From: Bacteroidales bacterium Bact_13
Lineage (GTDB): Bacteria; Bacteroidota; Bacteroidia; Bacteroidales; UBA932
Reading direction: 5' to 3'
DNA: 46,394 nucleotides
Assembly (NCBI GenBank): GCA_001602845.1
Contig: LUZE01000159.1
Location: 1-46,394 of the forward strand
Each line of letters starts with the position of its first letter. Position 1 is the first letter of the stretch. Positions 35,501 through 42,560 of this stretch are shown here, piece after piece. A model generated the notes under the pieces. It had not been told where the DNA came from. It did no database searches and saw only the letters and a program-made list of their open reading frames with translations. Both the position numbers and the translations under genes were made by a program.

Positions 35501-36066
35501 CCCAGAACCGGGGAGAAGAGATCCAGCGGATCACTCTGGAGCCAGGCCGTCGAGAAGCCCGAGCCCGGCGAATAGAGCGAAGCTTTCACATCGTCGAGAC
35601 GCGAGCCCACATACCCGGGGACAGCCAGCAGCGAATCCATCCGCGCATAATCGGAGTCCTCCAGGAAATAAGGCATCCCCGCCCGGATGAAGTCGAACAC
35701 CTCCCGGACCTGTCCTCCATCCTGCGTCACCTGCAGGTCCGGCACCCAGCCCAGCGAATCGCAGTCGGCCCAGTGGTCTCCGAAACAGTCCATCGATTCG
35801 ATGATGCGGTCGGTCGCCTCGGCGGGGTCTTCTCCTTCGGCAAGTTCGAAGAACACGGCCACCTTGTCCTGTCCGCCCAATTGTTCATAGACAGAGGCAT
35901 ATTTCTCGGCCTGCTCGTCGTGCGGCAGGAACGCCGAAATGTCTTCCAGATATCCCATCCGCGAAGCGGAGAACAGGAAAAGGGCCAGCAGGGCGACGAC
36001 GATCAGGGCGGCCAGCCAACGGCGGGCCGACAGGAAGTCGTATACGCGGAGAATGGCCTCTTTCAT
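32554..36066 (-). CDS. MMPL/RND-type exporter fused to PlsC-like acyltransferase and Rossmann domain
   Basis: 1170 residues in three parts. Residues 1-870: an MMPL/RND-like transporter, with a first helix (about 17-35), a first periplasmic domain, helices of the sterol-sensing-like bundle (about 270-440, SFRRFSDVLWIGITILFGAA), a second periplasmic domain and a second bundle (about 680-860, with FGQGDDYTIFITEGL). Residues 890-1080: PlsC-like acyltransferase with NHQSHLD at 900-906 and FPEGTRSED near 963. Residues about 1095-1170: a short Rossmann-like end with ICVTGSGCGVYALLLAL and HAYEADEE, like motif I and II of SAM methyltransferases but short. It likely flips or exports the polyene and acylates a lipid head during transport. 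Overlaps GT2 by 4 nt. Confidence 0.92.
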   Translation of the reverse strand: MKEAILRVYDFLSARRWLAALIVVALLALFLFSASRMGYLEDISAFLPHDEQAEKYASVYEQLGGQDKVAVFFELAEGEDPAEATDRIIESMDCFGDHWADCDSLGWVPDLQVTQDGGQVREVFDFIRAGMPYFLEDSDYARMDSLLAVPGYVGSRLDDVKASLYSPGSGFSTAWLQSDPLDLFSPVLGRLGGLNPASGNRLEDGYLFTPDGKAGVVFFNSPFGGSETDRNGELAKVLEKAVSRTEADCPGIRVFSTGGPLVAVGNASRIKKDSLLAVAIALLLIALVLWLSFRRFSDVLWIGITILFGAAFALGVIALLKPAVSIIVLGIGSMIIGIAVNYPLHYVDHLKYQKDKRKTLADQINPLLVGNITTVGAFLSLLLLKADALHDFGAIGALTLVGTILFVLLFLPVFVPAAKGERRTIRLDWDRHLNPSRTTRRLVFAGFLILTCIFLLLSRKISFDADMQHINYMTGDQRRGFALLTEMGEDDPSVETVYVVAEGATPEAAVRQNEQLQQHLQSAGGTVASLAAFLPSEETQRARLARWNEFLAAHPTLQEDLWKAKIARGFSPQAFAPFVSLLAQEWTPQPVEWFAPLTRTLGAAMYLPGEGQTRIVSYLKLDKDAAEAGKEALRADLPEGSFCFSTADVGNRLVNALSGDFDKIGFLCGFIVFLFLWLSFRSIELSVMSFLPLAVGWVWILGIMQLLGLQFNIVNIILATFIFGQGDDYTIFITEGLMYEHACGKKILRSYKNCVMLSALIMFIGIGALVVARHPAMRSLAYVTIIGMFTVVVMAYYLPPLVFRWLTRRRDGSLRPVPITLRAILSTAWVGLVFGLTLLFTAIWASIYFLFGDSERKRLRYHKMICWCTRMGLRIIPGARFTMANPHGEDFSKPAVYVCNHQSHLDTLALLALHPKLVFMTNDWAWKFYGPIIRKAEFYPASYGFEKNSIHIKSLMERGYSVAVFPEGTRSEDCEVHRFHRGAFLAAKDLGLDILPVYIHGFGYALPKHSALLRKADLYLEVGRRIPAASIPDDVKGFVRAYRHEFAAEYDRIRGERETAAYIAPYVRYQYLYKGEDAMRECSATLVRRNFAEIDAVGDAVRTICVTGSGCGVYALLLALRHRDKEIHAYEADEEKYLTAVRCQAVPGNLHYHWDAETQERVSADLVIER

Positions 36067-36800
36067 CGGAACAGTCGGTTAAGGATCATCCGGGGATAGC
36101 CATAGACGAGCGCCAGCACGCAGAGGACGGTGTTCAGCACGCTGATCCGCGCAAAGTCGCGGAACGGTCGGAAACTGGACACACGCTCTTCGGCGGCGGG
36201 ATAATACACCTGGACAGGAACGGGAACCAGTTCCACGCCCTTCCAGGCCGAAAAGACCAGCAGCGTCAGCTCGGCTTCGTAGCGCGAGGTCAGCAGCCGC
36301 AGGTTCGGCAGCCGGTCGAGCGGATAAGCCCGGAATCCGGTCTGAGTATCGGGCAGGTTCCGTGCGGTCTGCAGCCGGAACCAGAAATTCGAAAAACGGT
36401 TGGCGAAGGTATTGCCGCCCGGCATGTTGTCGGCCTGCAGGTTGCGGCTGCCCACCACGAGGGCGCCGGGATGCCTGTCGATGGCTTCGAGGAAGACAGG
36501 AATGTCCTCGGGGAAATGCTGCCCGTCGGAATCGATGGTCACGGCGTAGCGATAACCCGCCTTGCGCGCATGTTCCAGGCCGGTGCGGAGGGCGACACCC
36601 TTGCCGCGGTTGCGTTCGTGCGTGAGCACGGTGAACGGAAGGCCGGATTCCGCCAGGAGACGCCCCGTGTCGTCGGGACTGCCGTCATTGACCACGATTA
36701 CCGGAAGGTCCTGGGCGAGCACACGCCGGACCACGTCCAGCACCGTACCGGCATTCCGGTACGTCGGCATCACCACGCAGATATCCTTCCGTCCTTCCAT
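36063..36800 (-). CDS. GT2 glycosyltransferase (dolichyl-phosphate-mannose-synthase-like)
   Basis: 245 residues. GT-A fold hallmarks: VVMPTYRNAGT, VVNDGSPDDTG near residue 36, TIDSDGQHFPED (metal-binding DxD-type, about 87-98) and GNTFANRFSNFWFRL. The C-terminus has a hydrophobic stretch (LNTVLCVLALVYG) for membrane contact. It would transfer a sugar to a lipid phosphate or to the cluster product. Pairing with the small EamA/SMR-like protein three genes upstream (37734-38096) suggests synthesis and flipping of a lipid-linked sugar, as for arabinose/mannose carriers. Not a glycosylation known to be general for polyenes. Confidence 0.9.
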   Translation of the reverse strand: MEGRKDICVVMPTYRNAGTVLDVVRRVLAQDLPVIVVNDGSPDDTGRLLAESGLPFTVLTHERNRGKGVALRTGLEHARKAGYRYAVTIDSDGQHFPEDIPVFLEAIDRHPGALVVGSRNLQADNMPGGNTFANRFSNFWFRLQTARNLPDTQTGFRAYPLDRLPNLRLLTSRYEAELTLLVFSAWKGVELVPVPVQVYYPAAEERVSSFRPFRDFARISVLNTVLCVLALVYGYPRMILNRLFR

Positions 36801-36803
36801 CCG

Positions 36804-37175
36804 TCAATCCGTCAGGGTCAGTTTCATCCGGGCGCAGAGGGTTTCGCCGTCCAGGATCTGGACGAGCCAGGTCGCGGGTGTGCCGGGATTCGTCCGTTCC
36901 AACCGGAAGGACAGTCGCGTCGTATGGTCGGGCAGGATGGGCGTCAGGAAACGGATATCCGAGGCTTCCCGGACCTCCAGCTTTTCGCCTGCGGCTTCAG
37001 AAGCCAGCTCGCAGGCCATCTGCACCAGGCAGGCGCCCGGCGTGACCGGCATGCCCTTGAAATGGGCGGCATAGATGGCGCTGCCGGGGCACAGTTCGAT
37101 GTCAGCCTGCCAGGTTCCTTCGGAACCGGTAAGGGCAATCAGTCGGTAGAGGTCGTTTCGGAGCATGGGCGTCAT
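36804..37175 (-). CDS. Hotdog-fold 3-hydroxyacyl-ACP dehydratase-like protein (ApeI-like)
   Basis: 123 residues from ATG 37175 (MTPMLRNDLYRLIALTG), which shares ATGA with the LolA stop; MLRN at 37166 is an alternative. The hotdog helix and FabZ-type loop read AAHFKGMPVTPGACLVQMACELA, equivalent to HFPxxPxxPG with the catalytic His retained and Gln where FabZ often has Glu in the central helix. It should dehydrate 3-hydroxyacyl-ACP in polyene elongation. Two hotdog proteins exist in this operon; this one keeps the canonical histidine better than 42114-42560. Confidence 0.88.
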   Translation of the reverse strand: MTPMLRNDLYRLIALTGSEGTWQADIELCPGSAIYAAHFKGMPVTPGACLVQMACELASEAAGEKLEVREASDIRFLTPILPDHTTRLSFRLERTNPGTPATWLVQILDGETLCARMKLTLTD

Positions 37176-37732
37176 TTCTTGGTGATGCGGATATCGGTCA
37201 GGTCCCCGTCCGTCCCGGTGAGCAAGATGGCGCGGAGCCCGCCGTCCCGGGGATCGGCCAGCAGCGTGATGCGCGAGAAAAGTTGCGAAAGGTCGCGACG
37301 CAGCGGGACCATGTCCACCTGCCACTGCGAAGGGTCGGCATAGACCGCCACCGTGAAATCCTCTTCATTTATCAGACCTTTCTCGCTGATCTTGTTCACG
37401 TTGCGCAGCATGGCCTGCTGCCGCCGGTCGGTCACCTCACCCCCGTTGAACTCGAAGACGCTGGGTTTCGGGCTGACCACCTCCCACCGCACCTTGTCGG
37501 GATAGCTGTAGGCAGCGTGGCCGCGGCTCACCAGGGGCTCGGCCAGCAGGGCGCTGTGGCGCGTCATCACGAAGTCGAACTTCAGCGACTCCGTGCGGAT
37601 GTCATTGGCCTTGAGGATGGCAGCGATGACCTCCGCACGCTTTGCGCCCTCCAGCGCCACGGAAACCTGTGCCCGGAGCGGAAGGATGCAGGCAAGCGCC
37701 GCAATTGTCAGGAGAAGTCTTTTCATACGCAT
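37172..37732 (-). CDS. LolA-like periplasmic lipid/lipoprotein carrier
   Basis: 186 residues. Signal peptide ends PLRAQ; start could be ATG 37732 (MRMKRLL) or 37726 (MKRLL). The mature protein is LolA-like: ESLKFDFVMTRHSALLAEPLVSRGHAAYSYPDKVRWEVVSP is the open-barrel start, followed by FEFNGGEVTDRR and a long C-terminal beta region. In aryl polyene clusters a LolA-like gene is usual, probably to carry the polyene lipid across the periplasm. This is separate from housekeeping LolA. It lies 1 bp after the EamA gene. Confidence 0.86.
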   Translation of the reverse strand: MRMKRLLLTIAALACILPLRAQVSVALEGAKRAEVIAAILKANDIRTESLKFDFVMTRHSALLAEPLVSRGHAAYSYPDKVRWEVVSPKPSVFEFNGGEVTDRRQQAMLRNVNKISEKGLINEEDFTVAVYADPSQWQVDMVPLRRDLSQLFSRITLLADPRDGGLRAILLTGTDGDLTDIRITKK

Positions 37733-37733
37733 A

Positions 37734-38096
37734 CTATCTTACCATCAGGGCGCTGCCGGCCATAATCAGAAACACGCCGATCCATTGCACCCAGTTTACC
37801 TGCTCGTGAAAAATCAAGATGGCCGCCGCCATGCCGAAGATGTAGCTCAGGCTGGTCAGCGGATATACGATGCTCAACGGAAAATGCTTGAGCAGATAGA
37901 ACCACAGCACCGTGGCCACGCCGAACGAGATGCCGCAGCCCAGGTACCACCAGTTGGTCAGCTGTGCCTTGAAGAAGGCCCAGGTCCAGCTGAACGGCCC
38001 TGATTTGGCCAGGCCCAGTTTCAAGAGAACCTGTCCGCCGCTCAGGAAGAAGCTTTGCAGGAGTGCCAGGGGTACGATCTTCCACATAACCGTCAA
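37734..38096 (-). CDS. Small 4-TM EamA/SMR-type transporter
   Basis: 120 residues, four hydrophobic helices (about 6-26, 44-64, 72-90, 98-116), with SGGQVLLKLGLAKSG near helix 1 and YPLTSLSYIFGMAAAIL in helix 3, the pattern of ArnE/F-like or SMR half-transporters. It likely works as a dimer. With the GT2 enzyme nearby it is a candidate flippase for a lipid-linked sugar; drug export is the alternative. Overlaps the chain-length-factor-like gene by 4 nt. Confidence 0.85.
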   Translation of the reverse strand: MTVMWKIVPLALLQSFFLSGGQVLLKLGLAKSGPFSWTWAFFKAQLTNWWYLGCGISFGVATVLWFYLLKHFPLSIVYPLTSLSYIFGMAAAILIFHEQVNWVQWIGVFLIMAGSALMVR

Positions 38097-38899
38097 ATTC
38101 TTTTAAGGAGTATGTCGGCAAAAGACTTGCCGTAAAAATCATTTTTCAGCAGGACGCTCGCCGGCCCTTCTGCCAGCAGCGCGACGGCATCGCAGGCACC
38201 CAGCGCTGAAACGCTGAAATTGTCGCCGTAGCGGGGCACATAATCCGCGCGGGTCATCACTGCGGCGCCCGGCACAGGTTCCGCGCAGGCGGCCTTGCCC
38301 AGGCGCACCTGTGCCAGTTCGCATAGCGCCCCTTCGGGCGAAGCGGTCAGCAGCATCGAGACGGCCGTCTCCGAGAGCCGTCCGTCGGGTTGCACGAAGC
38401 CGGTGTAGCCGGCCTTCGCGAGAATCGCCGCGAAAGCGGGCGTCATTTCCTCGAAAGCACCCACCAGCGCCGTATCGAGTGCGCCGGAACGGATCTGCAC
38501 CCAGGCGTCGAGCAGGGCGCTCTCGAACGAGATGCCCAGCTGCGAGTAGGTCGCATTGTAGCCGTGGCATTTCAGCCGGATGGCGATCAGCGAGCCGATG
38601 GTGTTGTGCGTGGACTGCATGAAGTGCGTAGGCCGGAGCGGCGTGTCGGAAACGCCAAGCAGCGACTGCAGGAAGAACTCGGTGTTCTCAATGCAGCCCA
38701 GGCCCGTGCCCGTGATCACGGCATCGGGCATCGCCACGCCCGCCTGGTCCAGCGTCTGCCGGGAGACGGCCAGGGCGCGCTTCATCAGCCGCGACAGCCG
38801 GCGCGCTTCCATCACGCTGAACATCCCGGCGTAATCGGGGTCCGGCTGGCAGAGCGAAATCTGCGACAGGGCTTTGATATATATTTTCCGTTCCATCAT
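38093..38899 (-). CDS. Ketosynthase chain-length-factor-like protein without active cysteine
   Basis: 268 residues, KS N-terminal half fold (GTGLGCIENTEFFLQSLLG, STHNTIGSLIAIRLKCHG). The nucleophile elbow reads YSQLGISFESALLDAW instead of TACSSG, so the catalytic Cys is missing, and the C-terminal KS half with its two His residues is absent. This corresponds to the beta-ketoacyl synthase chain-length-factor type found in polyene clusters (Ketoacyl-synt_2). It probably pairs with the catalytic KS at 38896-40098, whose gene overlaps it by 4 nt, and sets chain length. Confidence 0.88.
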   Translation of the reverse strand: MMERKIYIKALSQISLCQPDPDYAGMFSVMEARRLSRLMKRALAVSRQTLDQAGVAMPDAVITGTGLGCIENTEFFLQSLLGVSDTPLRPTHFMQSTHNTIGSLIAIRLKCHGYNATYSQLGISFESALLDAWVQIRSGALDTALVGAFEEMTPAFAAILAKAGYTGFVQPDGRLSETAVSMLLTASPEGALCELAQVRLGKAACAEPVPGAAVMTRADYVPRYGDNFSVSALGACDAVALLAEGPASVLLKNDFYGKSFADILLKRI

Positions 38900-40098
38900 G
38901 CACCGGCGAGGGTTAACAGCAGGGACGAGTCATTGCCCCCGAAACCGAAAGCATTGCACAGAACGTGCCGCAGGGAGACGCCTTCCTGCAGCCGGGACAC
39001 CGGGACGAGACAGGTTTCGTCGGGTTCCCGCCAGTTCAGGTTGGCCGGAATGAAACCATGGCGCATCGCCAGCAGGCAGAACACCGCCTCGATCGAGCCC
39101 GAGGCGCTCGTCGTATGGCCCGTGAACGGCTTGGTCGAGGACACCGGCGGGCAGGCCGCGCCGAAGATCCGGCGGATGGCCGTGCTTTCGCTGGCGTCGT
39201 TGTTCGGCGTACCCGTGCCGTGTGCATTGATGTAGTCGATGTCTTCCGGACGGAGACCGGCCATCGCCAGCGCCTGGCTCATGGCCCGGAAGGGACCTTC
39301 GCCGTCTTCGGAAGAAGCGGTCTGGTGGAAGGCGTCGCAGGCATTGCCGTAGCCCGCCACTTCCGCCAGAGGTTTCACGCCCCGGTGCCGCACGGACGCT
39401 TCGGATTCCAGGATCAGGAACGCGGCGCCCTCGCCCAGGTTCAGTCCCGCGCGAGTGCGGTCGAACGGGCGGCACGGCTCCCGGTCTACGATCATCAGCG
39501 AATTGAATCCGTTCAGGTGATAGTTCGACAGGCTTTCACTGCCGCCGACCGCCACCACGGAAGCCAGGCCGGCCTTGATGAGGTTGGCGCCCAGGATCAC
39601 GGCATTGGCAGCCGAAGAGCAGGCCGTCGACAGGGTCGTGGCCCACGCGAAACCGCCGAACCAGTCGGCGATGGCGTCGGTCGAGGCGCCGCAGTCGTGC
39701 AGCGCGATATACTCGCTGTGTGCGTTGCCCGCAGCCAGGTAATCTTTGTAATACCGTTCCGTGCAGTCCATTCCGCCCACCGTCGTGCCGGAAACCAGCG
39801 GAACCGTGCGGAGGTCTTCCGGGCCGAGGCCTGCCTCCTGCACCGCTTCCCGCAGGGCCAGGATGCCCATCAGGCTCGTGCGCGAGACCGCATGGCCCGG
39901 CTTCAGGCCCAGCATTTCCTTCATCTGCGCGTCGGTCAGCTTGACCTCGCCCGCCAGGAAGGAACGGTCGTCCGCCTGCAGATACTGCAGCGGGGCGACA
40001 CCAGTCGCGCCGGAACGCAACGCCGCGAGCGTCGCGTCCTTACCCGCGCCGATGGCCGAAACCACGCCGGAACCCGTGATATAGATCCTGGCCGGCAT
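38896..40098 (-). CDS. Beta-ketoacyl-ACP synthase II-type, catalytic
   Basis: 400 residues, full KS. The triad is Cys160 (STACSSAANAV), His293 (NAHGTGTPNND) and His328 (STKPFTGHTTSAS), with spacing close to FabF. Residues near the end CNAFGFGGNDSSLLL are the classic C-terminal motif. It should carry out the decarboxylative condensations of polyene elongation with the chain-length factor downstream. The upstream ACP stop lies 5 bp away. Confidence 0.95.
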   Translation of the reverse strand: MPARIYITGSGVVSAIGAGKDATLAALRSGATGVAPLQYLQADDRSFLAGEVKLTDAQMKEMLGLKPGHAVSRTSLMGILALREAVQEAGLGPEDLRTVPLVSGTTVGGMDCTERYYKDYLAAGNAHSEYIALHDCGASTDAIADWFGGFAWATTLSTACSSAANAVILGANLIKAGLASVVAVGGSESLSNYHLNGFNSLMIVDREPCRPFDRTRAGLNLGEGAAFLILESEASVRHRGVKPLAEVAGYGNACDAFHQTASSEDGEGPFRAMSQALAMAGLRPEDIDYINAHGTGTPNNDASESTAIRRIFGAACPPVSSTKPFTGHTTSASGSIEAVFCLLAMRHGFIPANLNWREPDETCLVPVSRLQEGVSLRHVLCNAFGFGGNDSSLLLTLAGA

Positions 40099-40103
40099 CC
40101 GCG

Positions 40104-40361
40104 CTATTTCTTGCGGTTCTTTGCTACGTAATCAGCCATCACAGCCACCGACTGGAACACCTTCTTGCCCTCGGCGGGGCTGGTCAGGCGGATGCCGTAA
40201 TTCTTTTCGATCAGCACGATCAGTTCCAGGACGTCGATCGAGTCCAGGCCGAGGCCGTCACCGAAAAGCGGTGCATTGTCATCGATCTGGTCGGGCGTCA
40301 TCCCTTCCAGGTTCAGTGCTTCGATGATCTGAAGCTTGATGTTCTTGATAAGTTCTTCCAT
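40104..40361 (-). CDS. Acyl carrier protein (first in cluster)
   Basis: 85 residues with the phosphopantetheine motif GLDSIDVLEL; Ser41 is the attachment site. Acidic, four-helix ACP pattern, C-terminal KNRKK tail. Start ATG 40361 shares its A with the stop of the KS-like gene (TAATG). Probably the carrier for chain elongation; the second ACP at 43451 may hold the starter or be a separate pool (inference). Confidence 0.95.
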   Translation of the reverse strand: MEELIKNIKLQIIEALNLEGMTPDQIDDNAPLFGDGLGLDSIDVLELIVLIEKNYGIRLTSPAEGKKVFQSVAVMADYVAKNRKK

Positions 40362-40972
40362 TATGCTTGATTCGATTGTATTTTCTCAACGTTTTCGGGC
40401 GTAAAGTCCAGGCCCTCTGCGGCATCCTGGTCCACGAGCATCATCACCGCCGCGAAATGGGAGGCATCCACAGCCTCGGCCCATCCGCAGATGGCGGAAC
40501 GGGTGACACGGTCCTCGAACGCATCGCGGACGGCCGCCACGAACGGCGCCGGCTCGAACGATGCCAGTTCGAAGGCGGTCGTGTCGCCTTCGTATTTGTT
40601 GCGGATGGCGATTTCACCAGTCACGATGTTCGCCAGTGTATAGACGAACAGCGAGGGACTGGGGAAGAAATCGTCTTCCGCTATGGTTTTCTGGTAGTTG
40701 CGGTCGTTGCAAAGCGGGCCGCTGTGGCTGAACAGCAGCACGGCGCGGTCCTCGCGGGGCGTGAAGCGGTCCGCCTCGCCCATCACCAGGAGTTCCGTGG
40801 CCACCACGCCCAGCTTGCAAAGGACGTCCATCTTGAAGAATTTCGGATAGTCCTTCACGAAACTGCGGTACAGTTCGGCCAGCAGGTCGGCGCCGGCAGC
40901 ATCGACGGCCAGCGGCGTTCCGTCCACGGTGACGGAGCCGGGCAGAATGCGTACATACTTGCGGATCTTCAT
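40361..40972 (-). CDS. Degenerate ketosynthase-like protein, short
   Basis: 203 residues from ATG 40972 (MKIRKYVRILPGSVTVDG). A stretch reading FFPSPSLFVYTLANIVTGEIAIRNKYEG resembles the KS central region (SPSxFxYTxxNxxxGEIAIR) but there is no Cys-His-His triad, so it should not condense. Related short KS-like proteins occur beside chain-length factors in Bacteroidota polyene clusters; a structural or gatekeeping subunit is likely. It overlaps the upstream KS by 4 nt and the ACP by 1 nt. Function is not established. Confidence 0.75.
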   Translation of the reverse strand: MKIRKYVRILPGSVTVDGTPLAVDAAGADLLAELYRSFVKDYPKFFKMDVLCKLGVVATELLVMGEADRFTPREDRAVLLFSHSGPLCNDRNYQKTIAEDDFFPSPSLFVYTLANIVTGEIAIRNKYEGDTTAFELASFEPAPFVAAVRDAFEDRVTRSAICGWAEAVDASHFAAVMMLVDQDAAEGLDFTPENVEKIQSNQA

Positions 40973-42117
40973 CGTGCACCTCCTTTTCTGAAAAGCATCG
41001 CCGCATTGCAGCCGCCGAAGCCCGAAAGCAGCTTGATGAAGGCCCGCTTGCCGGTCGTTCGGTTCTGGTTGCTCACATTCACGGGATACGATACGCCCAG
41101 CGTTTCGAAGCCGCGGGTCGCCAGCACCACGCCCGCGTCCACGGCCTGCATCGAGAGCAGCGATTCGAGGATGCCCGCCGCTCCCATCGTATGCCCGTAG
41201 ACGCCCTTGAGGGCATTCACCGGCACGTCCAGGAGGCCGGCGCGCTGCAGCGCAATCGACTCCATCTCGTCGTTGTAGAGCGTCGAAGTGCCGTGTACGT
41301 TCACGAAGGCCAGCTCGTCGGTCGAACAGTGCGCAAGCACGTAGCGGAGCGTCTTGTAGCTGCCTTCCCCGGTCCGCGACGGACCGGAAATGTGGTTGGC
41401 GTCGTTGCGCGTGGCGCCGTCCACCAGTTCCCAGGCGTCCTCCGGCACCCGGTCGACGGCCGACACGACCATCGTCGCCGCCGCTTCGCCCGGATTCAGG
41501 CCACAGCGCGCCGCGTCGAAAGGTTTGCACGGGTCCGGTGACACGGCCTTCAGGCACTGGAAGCCCGAGATGATGAAGCGCGATTGCACTTCCGCGCCCG
41601 CAACCACCACATGGTCGTAGCGGCCGTCCTGCAGCATCCTTCTCGCATGGATCAGGGCCGTCAGGCCCGAAATGCAGGCATTGGAGACCACCAGCGGCTC
41701 GTTCGGGTTTCCGAAGAACGAAGCCACGCGGACGGCCGACACGGAAACGGGGACGGAGGATTCATCCTCGCCGATGGCTTCGACATTGCCCTTGATCGAG
41801 GAGATGACGAATGCGACGCGGGGCGAGGCGGGGTCGATGCCGGCCCGTTGCACGGCGTCCTGGATGGAGAGGATCAGGAGGGTCTCGAAGAGGTTAGATC
41901 CCCGGTCGGAGCCGGGGATGACAGCGGCAGCCTGGCGGGCGATGGCGGCGCGGTCGAAGAGCGAGGCGGCGAAGGGCTCGGGAAGCCCGAAGGTACCCTC
42001 GTGATGCCGCACACCCGTCGCCCCCGCAGCCACGGCACGGAAATTCTCTTCCGTCGTGAAACCCAGCGGCGTCAGGCAGTTGCCCGCACACATGATCACT
42101 TTCTTCACTTCCGTCAT
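40969..42117 (-). CDS. Second catalytic beta-ketoacyl-ACP synthase
   Basis: 382 residues. Active-site residues are Cys148 (VVSNACISGLTALI), His275 (VNVHGTSTLYND) and His309 (KGVYGHTMGAAG). The elbow NACISG differs from TACSSG of the other KS, pointing to a different acyl preference, possibly starter condensation. Residues about 67-74 (PGSDRGSN) come from a palindromic DNA stretch that may be an insertion. C-terminus ends with LSGFGGCNAAMLF. Overlaps the dehydratase-like gene by 4 nt. Confidence 0.93.
   Translation of the reverse strand: MTEVKKVIMCAGNCLTPLGFTTEENFRAVAAGATGVRHHEGTFGLPEPFAASLFDRAAIARQAAAVIPGSDRGSNLFETLLILSIQDAVQRAGIDPASPRVAFVISSIKGNVEAIGEDESSVPVSVSAVRVASFFGNPNEPLVVSNACISGLTALIHARRMLQDGRYDHVVVAGAEVQSRFIISGFQCLKAVSPDPCKPFDAARCGLNPGEAAATMVVSAVDRVPEDAWELVDGATRNDANHISGPSRTGEGSYKTLRYVLAHCSTDELAFVNVHGTSTLYNDEMESIALQRAGLLDVPVNALKGVYGHTMGAAGILESLLSMQAVDAGVVLATRGFETLGVSYPVNVSNQNRTTGKRAFIKLLSGFGGCNAAMLFRKGGAR
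41898..41919. repeat. Perfect 8-bp palindrome (ATCCCCGG ... CCGGGGAT) inside a ketosynthase gene
   Basis: Arms at 41898-41905 and 41912-41919, loop of 6 nt, within the coding sequence of the KS at 40969-42117. Its form is like REP-type mobile palindromes of other bacteria (ATCCCCGG...). It encodes part of the segment PGSDRGSN. No second copy was found by eye in the window. Could be chance in GC-rich DNA. Confidence 0.45.
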
Positions 42118-42560
42118 AGTTCCACCTCCTTGTCGCTGAGGGCCGTCTTGATAGAGGCCGTCGCGATGACCTCGTCGCCGCAGCGGACCTCGATGTCGGT
42201 CATCGTGATGCCGAACACATCTTCCCGGAAGAGGACGGACGTCTCGAGCCGGTCTCCCACGGCGGGATTCCGGTACACCTTGAGCTTGCGGACGCTGCCG
42301 ATATAGCCGATGTGCACCGGCACATGCAGGATGTAGCGGCAGATATAGCCGATCCGCGCAGCGCTTGACTGGGCCATGTGTTCCACCAGCCCTGCCGTCC
42401 GGAAATGGCCGTCTTCGACGAACAGCCCTTCCTCCGGCACCGTGAACGCAGTACGCGTCACCTGCTCGTCATAATGCAGCAGCCTGTCCACGAACAGGAA
42501 AGGCGGAAGCTGCGGCAGGATGTTGCCGACCGGTATCTTTTCAAAGTCCATCATTTCCAA
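42114..42560 (-). CDS. Hotdog-fold dehydratase-like protein with altered active site
   Basis: 148 residues; starts at 42560 (MEMMDFEK) or 42554/42551-proximal ATGs are possible. FabZ-like start ILPQLPPFLFVDRLLHYDEQ and the helix RTAGLVEHMAQSSAARIGYI keep the Glu, but the catalytic His-Phe-Pro loop is replaced by FVEDGHF, so the His is not in the canonical place. It may be a thioester-binding or lower-activity dehydratase partner. The presence of a second, more canonical hotdog in the operon supports a heteromeric role. It overlaps the LpxL-like gene by 10 nt. Confidence 0.85.
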   Translation of the reverse strand: MEMMDFEKIPVGNILPQLPPFLFVDRLLHYDEQVTRTAFTVPEEGLFVEDGHFRTAGLVEHMAQSSAARIGYICRYILHVPVHIGYIGSVRKLKVYRNPAVGDRLETSVLFREDVFGITMTDIEVRCGDEVIATASIKTALSDKEVEL

